Of a stretch of DNA of 64,000 bases, positions 51,936 to 61,175 are shown in pieces. Numbering within the stretch: position 1 is the first letter of the stretch; every line of letters begins with the position of its first letter. The notes under the pieces were generated by a model. That model did no database searches and was not told the origin of the DNA. It saw nothing but the letters and a program-made list of their open reading frames with translations. The translations under genes and the position numbers were made by a program. The DNA is from Sulfitobacter sp. S190 (lineage in GTDB: Bacteria; Pseudomonadota; Alphaproteobacteria; Rhodobacterales; Rhodobacteraceae), in the NCBI RefSeq assembly GCF_025141935.1, contig NZ_CP081121.1:62001-126000 (forward strand). Direction: 5' to 3'.

Positions 51936-52424
51936 ATGTCACCGAGAATGATTCAAATGCGGCTCGGGCTGGGGGCATGTCTCGTGTCGCTGGTCCTGGT
52001 TTTGCTGGGCATACCACGTTGGGTTTCCTCACCCAGCAACGTCTCCAACATCGTCCTGGCGCCTACGTTCTGGCCCTACATTCTTGCAATACTGACGGGT
52101 CTTGCGGGTCTGGGCCTGATCCTGGCATCACGTGCGGCGCCGATTGCCGTCGATGACGAAGAACACGCAGGCTCCGACGGGAACCATTGGACCCGTCTTG
52201 CGATACTTGCCGTTATCATGGTTGCAACCATGTACGCGCTGCCGCGCCTTGGCATGGTCTGGACCACGATGGTCATTTTTGCGTTCACCGCATTTCTGTT
52301 CCGCACGCGCCATCCCGTTGCTGCACTGGTTTGCGCGGTCATCATCCCATTGGCGCTCTATGCGTTTTTTGCCCATGTTGCCGGCGTCGCAATTCCCCAA
52401 GGCAACTTTGTGAGGCTGCCATGA
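51936..52424 (+). CDS. tctB: Tripartite tricarboxylate transporter small permease (TctB)
   Basis: This is a 162-residue membrane protein with about four helices, separated by a charged stretch near residues 65-80 (VDDEEHAGSDGNHW). It has the length and hydrophobic pattern of TctB; conservation in this family is low, so the call rests largely on its place between tctC and tctA. ATG 51936 has a weak G-rich site. It overlaps tctA by 4 bases. Confidence 0.8.
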   Translation: MSPRMIQMRLGLGACLVSLVLVLLGIPRWVSSPSNVSNIVLAPTFWPYILAILTGLAGLGLILASRAAPIAVDDEEHAGSDGNHWTRLAILAVIMVATMYALPRLGMVWTTMVIFAFTAFLFRTRHPVAALVCAVIIPLALYAFFAHVAGVAIPQGNFVRLP

Positions 52425-53905
52425 GCTTTACCGACAGCCTCATGGCAGGGTTCAGCCTTGTCGGGTCTTTCGAGGCCTTCTTTGCTCTATTCGCGGGCAT
52501 CTGCATCGGCGTTGTGGGGGGTGCCATACCGGGGCTTTCAGCGACGATGGCCGTGGCCCTGACGTTGCCGTTTACATTTTCGCTGACGCCGATCACGGGC
52601 ATCCTTTTGCTTTTGGGTGTCTACAAGGGCGGTATTTTCGGTGGCTCAATCCCCGCAATCCTGATCAAGACGCCCGGCACGCCTGCCTCTTCGGCGACAA
52701 TCCTTGATGGCCATCCAATGGCTGAAAAAGGCGAAGCGGGGCGTGCGCTTGGCATGGCGCTATGGGCGTCCTGCACGGCAGATCTGGTATCGAACCTTGC
52801 CCTCATCCTGTTCGCAGGCTGGCTCGCTTCATTTGCGCTCAGCTTTGGTCCGCCGGAGTTCTTTGCCCTGATCCTGTTTTCGCTGACCATCATCGCGGGC
52901 GTTTCCGGCGACAGCCTGCTGCGCGGCGCACTGTCCGCTTTGCTGGGCTTGCTTCTGGCGACCGTAGGTCTCGATCTTGTGTACGGGACCAACCGCTTTA
53001 CCTTCGAAGATCCCAACATGATGGGGGGTCTGAATTTTATTGCCGTTCTCATCGGCCTTTTCGCCATCCCCGAAATCATTGCGATGGCCTGGAACCCCAC
53101 GGCGCATCTGGGCAAGGCCCGGTCGCTGGGCAAATCCAAGGTCAGCTTTGCGGACTATCGGCGCTGTTTCAAATCCATCGTCCGGGGCAGCTTTATCGGC
53201 GTATTCCTCGGATCGATTCCCGGTATCGGCGCTGCCCCCTCCGCGTTCCTGAGTTACTCCGAAGCGCGGCGAAAATCGCCGAACAAAGAGAATTTCGGTC
53301 AGGGCGAGATTGAAGGCGTTGCTGCGTCGGAAGCGGGTAACAACGGTGTGGCCGGTGCCACACTGATACCCTTGCTTGCCCTTGGTGTCCCCGGCGACGT
53401 AATTACGGCAATCATAATCGGTGCGTTCATGATCCATGGCATCCAGCCCGGCCCGATGATGTTTATCATCAACGTGGATATCATTTATGGCCTGTTTATC
53501 GGCCTCATCGTCAGCTCCGTGTTCCTCTTTTTCGTGGGCAGCCTCGCCATCAAGGGCTTCCGGTTCGTGGCCGATGTGCCGAAACGCATTCTGATGCCCG
53601 CGGTTCTGGTGCTGTGTATTTACGGTGTGTTTGCGGTGAACAACAATATCTTCGACGTCGGCGTCATGTTTGTTATGGGTTGGGTCGGCTATGTGATGTT
53701 GCGCTACCGGGTGCCCGCGGCCCCTTTCTTGATCGCTTTCATCCTCGGCCCCTTGCTCGAAGATAATTTCCGCCAAGCCATGCTCATGTCGGGCAGTGAC
53801 CCCGCGATCCTGCTGCGAGGACCGATCACGTGGTTCTTCTGGGCATTGACCGTCATCACCGTCATCGCGATTGCGCGCAACCTGAGAAAAGTGGCCAGAC
53901 CCTGA
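52421..53905 (+). CDS. tctA: Tripartite tricarboxylate transporter large permease (TctA)
   Basis: This is a 494-residue protein with about eleven membrane helices. TctA hallmarks are GVVGGAIPGLSATMAVALTLP (about 30-50), GIFGGSIPAILIKTPGTPAS (about 70-90), and the second repeat SIPGIGAAPSAFLSYSEARR with EAGNNGVAGATLIPLLALGVPG. It forms the transport channel, driven by an ion gradient. It is convergent with the DUF3604 gene, with a 47-base gap holding only a weak CTGAG/CTCAG pair before a T-run. Confidence 0.9.
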   Translation: MSFTDSLMAGFSLVGSFEAFFALFAGICIGVVGGAIPGLSATMAVALTLPFTFSLTPITGILLLLGVYKGGIFGGSIPAILIKTPGTPASSATILDGHPMAEKGEAGRALGMALWASCTADLVSNLALILFAGWLASFALSFGPPEFFALILFSLTIIAGVSGDSLLRGALSALLGLLLATVGLDLVYGTNRFTFEDPNMMGGLNFIAVLIGLFAIPEIIAMAWNPTAHLGKARSLGKSKVSFADYRRCFKSIVRGSFIGVFLGSIPGIGAAPSAFLSYSEARRKSPNKENFGQGEIEGVAASEAGNNGVAGATLIPLLALGVPGDVITAIIIGAFMIHGIQPGPMMFIINVDIIYGLFIGLIVSSVFLFFVGSLAIKGFRFVADVPKRILMPAVLVLCIYGVFAVNNNIFDVGVMFVMGWVGYVMLRYRVPAAPFLIAFILGPLLEDNFRQAMLMSGSDPAILLRGPITWFFWALTVITVIAIARNLRKVARP

Positions 53906-53952
53906 TCTGAGCCATCTGGATTTGTGCCTTCTCAGGTTTTTCGAGCGTACCT

Positions 53953-56274
53953 CTAAACCGTGCGCAGGACGTAGATCGGGCTGGACCATGCTTGGGTCCC
54001 GTCTTCCAAAGTCACGCGGGCATAAAAGGGATTGTCCTGCCCCGTTTGTGGGGACAGGATCCGTTCGATGCTGACAGAGGTATGCGGATTTTCATCGGGT
54101 AAACGGAAAAGCCGTATGCCCCGCGGCAGAATATCCGACGCGTCCAGCACAGTATCCTCATACCCGATATCCGCCAGCGCAACGGTTTCATCAATCAGGG
54201 CGGTTTTAATGTCGATGGTGCCGGATCGGTCGTCATCGAGCGTCGCGATGAAACCGGCGAAATTTCCGGTCGTGACGGACTGCCATGAAACAAACCCATC
54301 GCGCGTCACATCGAGCGTCTTGTCGCGGTTGAAGAAGTTCACCGCCCGGACCGACGTGACCGTTGCCGCATCAAAGTGCGCCGAACCATCCCACGGCACG
54401 GCCCGGAAACGGCCCCGATATTCGGCTCCTTCCCACAAGACACCAATGCGTTTGCCCAGATCAGCCTCGGGGTAGGGGCGATAGCATTCCAGATGTTCCA
54501 AACCGTTGAAGATATCGATGCAACGAACGGGTAACGCAGCCGCGACGCTTACTTTGAAGTGAATATCCCCCGACGGGAGATGCACAATATCACCCATCAT
54601 CGCGGTCTCGCAGGCCTCGGTTTGACAGTCGCCATGCAACAAAGGGTCATCGAGATAGCGCGTCGCAGGTCGATCAAAGGCTGCCGTTACGTCCATTCGG
54701 ATGCGCCCACTCGGCCCGCCCGTTGTCGCATAGTGGTGGCGGGCATTGATGCAGTCGATCAGGCCATCGCGTGTCAGCTCCGGCATCAGGAAACAGGTCA
54801 GGCCACCCACGGCGCCAAACCATCCGGCGCCCGGATAGCTCGCGCCGGGGCGGCCCTTGTGACCGTCGGAATTGCCAATGATGCCCACGCGGTACCCGCT
54901 TTTGAAGGCATCCTGCACGATCCACTCGAATGTGCCCCAAGCAGAATGCACTTCGACAGATTTTTCAAACCGGCCATCGTGGGCCATGGTAATATCGGCG
55001 TATCGCCCGCCGCAGTGGGCAAAGCAGATCACGTCCCATTCCTCGTTTTCGGCAAAAGCCTCAAAGAGTTCGCCTGCGGTATGGCAATCGGTGCCCATGT
55101 CGAACTGGTCTTCGATCAAGGCATGGGACGAGCGGCGCATCGTGCGACCCTCGACCGGGAAAAACACATTGCGATCCCCGCCCAACGCCGTATTGCCGGA
55201 CCATTCATAGCCGGGCAGGGTGACGAATTCTCCGTCCTTGTTGAAATGCGCCGTCACCTTGTTGAGGTCCTTCCAGAAGGTATCTGTCATCTGGAAATCG
55301 TTGCCCTGGTGCGCGCAGGCATCGAGAAAGGCCTTGTCACGGCCGAAAGTGAAATAATCGGCGGCGCTGTTGGTGCCGAGGGTTTCATCTGACTGACCGT
55401 GCAAGTCACCCCAGTAGCTCATGAGTGCGGGCGCTTTGGTGACGTGCGCCGGATTGCATGTGGCGACGAGCGAGCCATCTGGCGCAAACAACGAAATTTC
55501 TAAAGGTCCGGCACCATTCACGACGAGTCCATCAAGAACAGTGGCAAATTCACCTTTTTCGACATTGATGGTTTCCGGCAGGTTCTCAACGGCCTGATTT
55601 GCCCGCGGTGTCAGCGTCATGGCTGCCTTGTTCGTTGGGTTGCCCCATGTATCCTCGGCTTTGATCCTGAGCGTGAAGGGCTGGCCACTGGCGATTGTTG
55701 AAGGGACCACGGCCACCCATGTCTCCGGCACGCCGGGGACAAGCGAGATCGCCGGCTGTTCGGGCAATGTCTGGAAATTGTAGGTCGCGATCGGATCGAC
55801 GAGTACGCGAAATTCATAACGGCTTTCACAGAAAGTCTGCAGACGCATACCGGGGCCGCCGTGATCGGTCACACCGAAACGGATCGTGATTGTGTCGCCT
55901 TCTTTCATGAAACCTTTGACGACCTTGATCTGCAACGTGCGGTCCCACGGCCGGATATTGCCTTTGGGATCGAAACGCGCCTGAAGGACCGCTTTGTTCG
56001 AAGCCTCAACTTCCGTATAGCCCGCCGCCGCCGGATCATCGAACTGCGGATTTGTCTGATCGGTGGCAAAGCGCCAGACGATGCGGATGCTTCCGCTGTC
56101 ATCAATACCAAAACGCCCCGCAGTGTAGGTCAACGTAAAGCTGTGATAGGTGCCTGCGTCGAACGCCCCATACTTGTCCAGAACGGCGGTACCCAGATGA
56201 GAGGGATCGATCGGCGTGCGCAGCGTACCATTGTGCATTTCGGGCGGCGTCATCAGGGAATTGGGGTCTGTCAT
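53953..56274 (-). CDS. DUF3604 family protein (PHP-like metallo-hydrolase fold)
   Basis: This is a 773-residue cytoplasmic protein with no signal peptide. The first 280 residues look like beta-sandwich material. From SYWGDLHGQSDE onward the sequence carries PHP-like metal-binding residues (GDLHGQS, SGNTALGGDR, CFAHCGGRYAD, GIIGNSDGHKGRPG). The family is widespread in marine bacteria, often near transporters, but I know of no firm function. It stands alone, convergent with tctA and divergent from the TetR gene across 374 bases. Confidence 0.8.
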   Translation of the reverse strand: MTDPNSLMTPPEMHNGTLRTPIDPSHLGTAVLDKYGAFDAGTYHSFTLTYTAGRFGIDDSGSIRIVWRFATDQTNPQFDDPAAAGYTEVEASNKAVLQARFDPKGNIRPWDRTLQIKVVKGFMKEGDTITIRFGVTDHGGPGMRLQTFCESRYEFRVLVDPIATYNFQTLPEQPAISLVPGVPETWVAVVPSTIASGQPFTLRIKAEDTWGNPTNKAAMTLTPRANQAVENLPETINVEKGEFATVLDGLVVNGAGPLEISLFAPDGSLVATCNPAHVTKAPALMSYWGDLHGQSDETLGTNSAADYFTFGRDKAFLDACAHQGNDFQMTDTFWKDLNKVTAHFNKDGEFVTLPGYEWSGNTALGGDRNVFFPVEGRTMRRSSHALIEDQFDMGTDCHTAGELFEAFAENEEWDVICFAHCGGRYADITMAHDGRFEKSVEVHSAWGTFEWIVQDAFKSGYRVGIIGNSDGHKGRPGASYPGAGWFGAVGGLTCFLMPELTRDGLIDCINARHHYATTGGPSGRIRMDVTAAFDRPATRYLDDPLLHGDCQTEACETAMMGDIVHLPSGDIHFKVSVAAALPVRCIDIFNGLEHLECYRPYPEADLGKRIGVLWEGAEYRGRFRAVPWDGSAHFDAATVTSVRAVNFFNRDKTLDVTRDGFVSWQSVTTGNFAGFIATLDDDRSGTIDIKTALIDETVALADIGYEDTVLDASDILPRGIRLFRLPDENPHTSVSIERILSPQTGQDNPFYARVTLEDGTQAWSSPIYVLRTV

Positions 56275-56648
56275 CGGGGTAAACCTGTTGGCGAAAAAAT
56301 ATTGTGCAAGGCATCAGAAAAAGGGTGTCGCGACATTTGGCCTCCATCATATCGGTATGAAAGCCGCCGCATATGTAACCCCTTTAGCGTAACGTGCTTT
56401 CACGCTGTTACCAAAGGAAAAGGGAGCGTGAAGCACCGTCAAAACAACGGCCTGACATCGTTGCGCGACTGGGTCGTATCCGATAGCAAACGCACGGCAG
56501 CCAAGGCCGCGATGTCGCCCTTCGCAGAGACCCATATAACCATAGTTATGTAAATTTATGGCTCGTATACCATTCTCGTACGGCTTCGCCACTTGTATGC
56601 AACTGCAGTCCCACGCAACATGACGGCATGACCGGTTCAGAGGGCAAA
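56275..56648. other. Intergenic region with alternative inverted repeats
   Basis: This 374-base gap separates the DUF3604 gene from the TetR gene. GTGCTTTCACGCT (56394-56406) pairs with AGCGTGAAGCAC (56425-56436) with one bulge. The same middle segment can instead pair with GTAACGTG (56389-56396) through CAC-gct-GTTAC. A small repeat, ATAAC-cata-GTTAT (56536-56549), lies nearer the TetR gene. No open reading frame here is convincing. Confidence 0.5.
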
Positions 56649-57272
56649 ATGACCGACACAAAGAAAACTGGTGTGAGGGGCCCGGGGCGCACGACGCGGA
56701 CGGATTGGCTGACTGCGGCGATGGATACGTTGGTGTCGGAAGGGGTCGATCAGGTGAAGGTCCTGACCCTCGCGCAAAAACTGGATTGTCCGAGATCCAG
56801 CTTCTACTGGTATTTCAAGAACCGGTCCGAGCTGCTCGATGCGTTGTTGGAAACATGGGCCGCCACAAATACCAAAGCGATTATCGCCGCGTCCCGGCAG
56901 CCGGCTCAAACCATCAACTTCGCGGTTGCCAAACTCTACTCTGCCTGGGTTGTCGGCAATGAGTTTGACATGCAGCTGGATTTTGCGGTGCGTGACTGGG
57001 CGCGGCGGTCGGGAACTGTGCGCAGGGCCTTGGATCTCAACGATGCCCAGCGGATCGAAGCATTGACCGAAATGTTCCTGCGACATGGCTTTGATGAGCA
57101 AGAAGCAGACGTGCGTGCGCGGATCATCTACTTCACGCAAATAGGCTACGATGCACTCGACCAGCGCGAGAGTTGGGATATCCGCCGCACCCGCGCTGCC
57201 ATGTATCTCTATTGCATGACCGGCCAAACGCCGACCGAGGCGGAAACCGAAGCCACGATCGACATGCCCTGA
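56649..57272 (+). CDS. TetR-family regulator
   Basis: This is a 207-residue regulator with the TetR helix-turn-helix (DWLTAAMDTLVSEGVDQVKVLTLAQKLDCPRSSFYWYFKNRSELLDALLETW, about 19-70) and a helical effector domain. AGAGGG lies 4 bases before ATG 56649, so I prefer it over the in-frame ATG 56628. The acyl-CoA dehydrogenase gene follows on the same strand 99 bases later, so it may regulate that gene or the convergent thioesterase and Liv genes. Confidence 0.86.
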   Translation: MTDTKKTGVRGPGRTTRTDWLTAAMDTLVSEGVDQVKVLTLAQKLDCPRSSFYWYFKNRSELLDALLETWAATNTKAIIAASRQPAQTINFAVAKLYSAWVVGNEFDMQLDFAVRDWARRSGTVRRALDLNDAQRIEALTEMFLRHGFDEQEADVRARIIYFTQIGYDALDQRESWDIRRTRAAMYLYCMTGQTPTEAETEATIDMP

Positions 57273-57371
57273 CGCCCGCGACCTTACGTCATTCACGCGT
57301 TGATTGCATGCGCCGCACGTTCGCGTAAGCTGACGACATAATTCAAAACCCGGTAACGGAAGGCCTCGTTC

Positions 57372-58634
57372 ATGTCGACAACCCCTGCAGAACTCAACAA
57401 TCTGGAAATGTCAGACAAGGCTAAGCCGCTTTTCGCAGCGGTCGTCAAACATATCCGGGAAACGGTCGATCCGGTGACCGAGGAATTCCATGCATTGGGC
57501 GAAGGTCGGGCGGACCGGTGGTCCTACGCGCCCGGACAGCTGGAAATCCTCGACGGCATCAAGCAAAAAGCCCGCGATGCCGGGCTGTGGAACTTCTTTT
57601 TGCCCAATGCAGAAACGGGCGAAGGCCTGTCGAACCTTGATTACGCCTATATCGCGGCCGAGCTTGGCAAAAGCCCGTTGGCACCCGAAAGCCTCAACTG
57701 CTCAGCGCCGGATACAGGCAACATGGAAGTGCTTGAACGGGTCGGCACTGCGGAGCAGAAAGAGACATGGCTCAAGCCGCTTCTCGCGGGTGAAATCCGC
57801 TCGGCGTTTGCCATGACAGAACCGGATGTCGCGTCCTCGGACGCCAAGAATATCTCGACCTCGGCCGTGCTTAAAGACGGTCAATGGGTCATCAACGGTG
57901 AAAAATTCTATATCTCCGGCGCGGGCGATCCTCGCTGCAAGATCATGATCGTGATGGTCAAGACGTCACCGGATGCGGACAGTTTCAGGCAGCAAAGCCA
58001 GATACTTGTCCCGATGGATACACCCGGTGTCGAAATTCTCGGGCCCATGCATGTATTTGGCCACGACGACGCGCCGCACGGCCATATGCACATCCGTTTC
58101 ACCGACGTTAAAGTACCCGAAGCGAACATGCTGCTTGGCGAAGGGCGTGGTTTCGAGATTTCCCAACTGCGGCTGGGACCCGGCCGCATACATCACTGCA
58201 TGCGTTCTATTGGTGCAGCAGAAAAGGCGCTGGATCTGATGATTGAACGCGGCTTGAGCCGCGAGGCTTTCGGCAAACAGATCGTTAACCTCGGCAAGAA
58301 CATGGAGACGATCTCGCGGGCCAAGATCGATATCGAAGCGATGCGCATGATTGTTCTCAAGGCGGCAAAAGCGATGGACGTTCTTGGCAACAAGGAAGCG
58401 CGCATCTGGGTCAGTATGGCCAAAGCGATGGTCCCTGAAAAAGCCTGCGAGATCATCGATCAGGCGATGCAGGTCCACGGTGCGGCAGGCATCAGCCAAT
58501 GGTCACCCCTGTCCAATATGTACACGCAACAGCGCACCTTGCGTTATGCGGACGGGCCCGACGAGGTCCACCACCACGTCATCGCACGTGCCGAGGTGCA
58601 AGCGTTCAAGGACAGTAATTCGCGCGGCAGCTAG
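57372..58634 (+). CDS. Acyl-CoA dehydrogenase
   Basis: This is a 420-residue flavoprotein of the acyl-CoA dehydrogenase family. It shows FAMTEPDVASSDAKN and INGEKFYISGAGDPRC for FAD contact, AFGKQIVNLGKNMETISRAK in the helical part, and QVHGAAGISQ followed by ADGPDEVHHHVIAR near the end, where the aspartate fits the base of the ACAD10/11-like group. Its substrate is an acyl-CoA of unknown chain. Its stop overlaps the stop of the convergent tesB gene by 4 bases. Confidence 0.86.
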   Translation: MSTTPAELNNLEMSDKAKPLFAAVVKHIRETVDPVTEEFHALGEGRADRWSYAPGQLEILDGIKQKARDAGLWNFFLPNAETGEGLSNLDYAYIAAELGKSPLAPESLNCSAPDTGNMEVLERVGTAEQKETWLKPLLAGEIRSAFAMTEPDVASSDAKNISTSAVLKDGQWVINGEKFYISGAGDPRCKIMIVMVKTSPDADSFRQQSQILVPMDTPGVEILGPMHVFGHDDAPHGHMHIRFTDVKVPEANMLLGEGRGFEISQLRLGPGRIHHCMRSIGAAEKALDLMIERGLSREAFGKQIVNLGKNMETISRAKIDIEAMRMIVLKAAKAMDVLGNKEARIWVSMAKAMVPEKACEIIDQAMQVHGAAGISQWSPLSNMYTQQRTLRYADGPDEVHHHVIARAEVQAFKDSNSRGS

Positions 58635-59500
58635 GTCTTTTTCGCAAGAAGGCGCATCAGCCCCTCTTGCGCGACGCTTGCGACCAACTGGCCGTTTTGA
58701 TTGAAAATCTTGCCACGATTGAACCCGCGTGCTCCACCGGTCCAGGGCGCATCGAGATCGTACAGATGCCAGTCGGCAAAGTTGATCGGCGCGTGAAACC
58801 ACATCGCGTGGTCAAGACTTGCCGACATCACCCGCCCTTGGAACCAGGTCAGCCCGTGCGGACGCAACGATGATCCGAGCAAATTCATATCGGACGCGTA
58901 CGCAAGCAGACAGTGCTGCATTTGCGCGCCCTGCCCCGTCGCGCCATCCATTCGGAACCACAGGTGGTTGCTGTCGCTTGCCTTGTCGGGCGTGAAGAAA
59001 TCGCGCGGGGCAATCTCCCGCAGCTCGATCGGACGCTCTCTGAGAAAATCGGCGCGGTATTGTTCGGGTATCTTGTCGACCTGTGCCGCGCGAAGCTCGG
59101 GACGGTCTGGCCAGTCTTCGGGTGCACCTACATCGGGCATGGGGTGTTGGTGTTCAAAGCCGTCCTCATCGATGTGAAAACTGGCCGACAAATTGAAGAT
59201 CTGCTTGCCGTGCTGGATCGCCACAACCCGCCGGGTTGTAAAGCTGCCTCCGTCGCGTGCGCGGTCGACTTGGTATATTACCGGTATCGCCGGATCACCG
59301 GGCCGGATGAAATACGCGTGCAAACTGTGGCAAAGCCGGTCGGGCACTGTGCGGTACGCGGCCATCAGCGCCTGTGCGATCACATGCCCGCCGAATATGC
59401 GCGTACTTGTTTCGCCGCCCGATCCGATCCCGCGGAACAGATCGACTTCAAGCTGTTCAATGTCCAGAAGTTTCAAAAGCTGTTCGGCGGCGGGTGTCAT
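58631..59500 (-). CDS. tesB: Acyl-CoA thioesterase II
   Basis: This is a 289-residue double-hotdog thioesterase. The first hotdog has STRIFGGHVIAQALMAAYRTV and CHSLHAYFIRPGD. The second has MSASLDHAMWFHAPINFADWHLYD, with the catalytic aspartate, then GFNRGKIFNQNGQLVASVAQEGLMR. It hydrolyses acyl-CoA to free acid and CoA in the cytoplasm. ATG 59500 is the usual family start. The acyl-CoA dehydrogenase partner is convergent, so the two may serve the same acyl-CoA pool. A 215-base gap with nothing recognised separates it from the Liv operon. Confidence 0.87.
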   Translation of the reverse strand: MTPAAEQLLKLLDIEQLEVDLFRGIGSGGETSTRIFGGHVIAQALMAAYRTVPDRLCHSLHAYFIRPGDPAIPVIYQVDRARDGGSFTTRRVVAIQHGKQIFNLSASFHIDEDGFEHQHPMPDVGAPEDWPDRPELRAAQVDKIPEQYRADFLRERPIELREIAPRDFFTPDKASDSNHLWFRMDGATGQGAQMQHCLLAYASDMNLLGSSLRPHGLTWFQGRVMSASLDHAMWFHAPINFADWHLYDLDAPWTGGARGFNRGKIFNQNGQLVASVAQEGLMRLLAKKT

Positions 59501-59715
59501 GGTCTGGCCTTTCGGGATCAGTGATCTGGACAACATCGAAGGGTTTTGCGGACACTGCAACCGCTTTGCCGACAAAGCGCGCCTGCCTCGAGCGCGTTGG
59601 GGAACTCCGGTTTAGGAAAGCGGGACGAGGCGGTTTATGGCACCAGACTGCACCTAGCCGGTACGGCCAAAGGTTCCGCATCATGAGCCATGCGCGGCGC
59701 CGTCAATAACCACTG

Positions 59716-60417
59716 TCAAACCTCGAGCCATTCCCGACGCACGTCGTCGCGCGCCTTCAGTTCGGCTGGGGTTCCCTCAAAGACCATTCGACCGTGCCCC
59801 ATGACATAAACACGGTCTGCGATGTCCATTGCGATCGACAGTTTCTGTTCAACCAACAGCGTCGAAATCCCGCGCTTGGCGATTTCGCGCAGCACTTCGG
59901 CCACCTTTTGCACCATTTGCGGGCTCAGACCCTCGGTCGGCTCATCGATCATGACCAGTTCGGGATCGCCCATCAGGGTGCGGCACATGGTCAGCATCTG
60001 CTGTTCTCCGCCGGAGAGCACCGAAGCCTCGACATCGGCCCGCCGCTGCAGGTTGTCGAACATCTCGAACATCGCCTGCATGGACCACCTGCCCTGCCCG
60101 TCCTTCTGCCCCGGTTTCAAGCCCAGCATCAGGTTCTGCCGCGTTGTCAGGCCGGGAAAGATATCGCGGTTTTCAGGGACGTATCCAATTCCCAGATTGG
60201 CAATCTCAAACGCCTTCTTCCCCGCTATCTCCTGCCCTTTGAACTGGACAGAGCCGTGCGGCGCCACTTCGCCCATGATGGCCTTGCAAGTTGTCGACCG
60301 GCCCACCCCATTACGGCCCAAGAGCGCCACGATTTCTCCTTTCTGGACGTTCATGGTGACGCCTTGGAGGATGTGTGACTTGCCGTAGTAGGCGTGCATA
60401 TCTGTAACGCTAATCAA
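59716..60417 (-). CDS. livF: Liv-type ABC ATP-binding protein with Arg in Walker A
   Basis: This is a 233-residue LivF-type ATPase, last gene of the second Liv operon. Signature LSGGEQQM and Walker B LVMIDEPTEGL are normal, but Walker A reads GRNGVGRST, with arginine (codon CGG) in place of the phosphate-binding lysine. That change usually cripples ATP hydrolysis; some LivF-like proteins may carry it naturally, so it need not be a defect. The partner LivG keeps its lysine, so a transporter with one strong ATP site is possible. It overlaps livG by 4 bases. Confidence 0.88.
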   Translation of the reverse strand: MISVTDMHAYYGKSHILQGVTMNVQKGEIVALLGRNGVGRSTTCKAIMGEVAPHGSVQFKGQEIAGKKAFEIANLGIGYVPENRDIFPGLTTRQNLMLGLKPGQKDGQGRWSMQAMFEMFDNLQRRADVEASVLSGGEQQMLTMCRTLMGDPELVMIDEPTEGLSPQMVQKVAEVLREIAKRGISTLLVEQKLSIAMDIADRVYVMGHGRMVFEGTPAELKARDDVRREWLEV

Positions 60418-61175
60418 TGCTCCGCCTCCAAAGCCGCGCCGAGATAGGCTTCCTGCACCTTTGGGTCCGCGCGCACATCTTCGGGAGCGCCGGTTGCGAT
60501 GATCTCTCCATAGACCAATACGCTGATCCGGTCAGCCAAACCGAAGACCACGCTCATATCGTGCTCAACCATGATCAGAGTCTTGCCCTCCGTAACCCGC
60601 AGGATCAAATCGGTGATGTAGTCGGTTTCGGTGTTCGACATTCCCGCGGTGGGTTCGTCCAGCATGATCACGTCCGCGCCACCCGCAATGGTGATGCCGA
60701 TTTCAAGCGCTCTTTGCTCAGCATAGCTTAGCGTCCCTGCGGGCAAATCACGCCGGGCGGTCAGATTGATCTGTTCCAGAATTGCATCCGCGCCCTCAGT
60801 CAGATCGCGCTTGCGAGCGACAAGATGCCAGAAGCTGTACCGGTATCCTTGCGACCACAAGAGCGCACAGCGGACATTCTCGAATACGCTCATACCCGGA
60901 AAGATATTGGTAATCTGGAAAGACCGGGACAGGCCCTTGCGGTTGATCTGGAATGGCTGCAATCCTGACAGATCCTCGCCGTGCAGCTTAACTGTACCGG
61001 CTGACGGCGCAAAACGCGCGGTGATCAGATTGAAAAGCGTCGACTTGCCCGCGCCGTTGGGCCCGATGATGGCGTGGCGTTCGGCCCGCCCGATGGTAAG
61101 GTCGATCCCGCGGATGATCTCAGCTTTGCCAAAGTTCTTCTTCAGACCGGATAGTTCAAGTGCGGGCACGTTCAT
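60414..61175 (-). CDS. livG: Liv-type ABC ATP-binding protein (LivG)
   Basis: This is a 253-residue ATPase with Walker A GPNGAGKST, signature LSYAEQRALEIG and Walker B VIMLDEPTAGM. It has the extended LivG C-terminal tail. ATG 61175 gives MNVPALELSGLKKNFGK, the family start, and overlaps livM by 4 bases. It should supply the main ATP-hydrolysing site for this importer, since its LivF partner has a changed Walker A. Confidence 0.9.
   Translation of the reverse strand: MNVPALELSGLKKNFGKAEIIRGIDLTIGRAERHAIIGPNGAGKSTLFNLITARFAPSAGTVKLHGEDLSGLQPFQINRKGLSRSFQITNIFPGMSVFENVRCALLWSQGYRYSFWHLVARKRDLTEGADAILEQINLTARRDLPAGTLSYAEQRALEIGITIAGGADVIMLDEPTAGMSNTETDYITDLILRVTEGKTLIMVEHDMSVVFGLADRISVLVYGEIIATGAPEDVRADPKVQEAYLGAALEAEH

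Noticed and set aside
53907..53941. CTGAG/CTCAG pair before TTTTT as a tctA terminator
   Set aside because: Only five base pairs with a 19-base loop; too weak to list as a feature.
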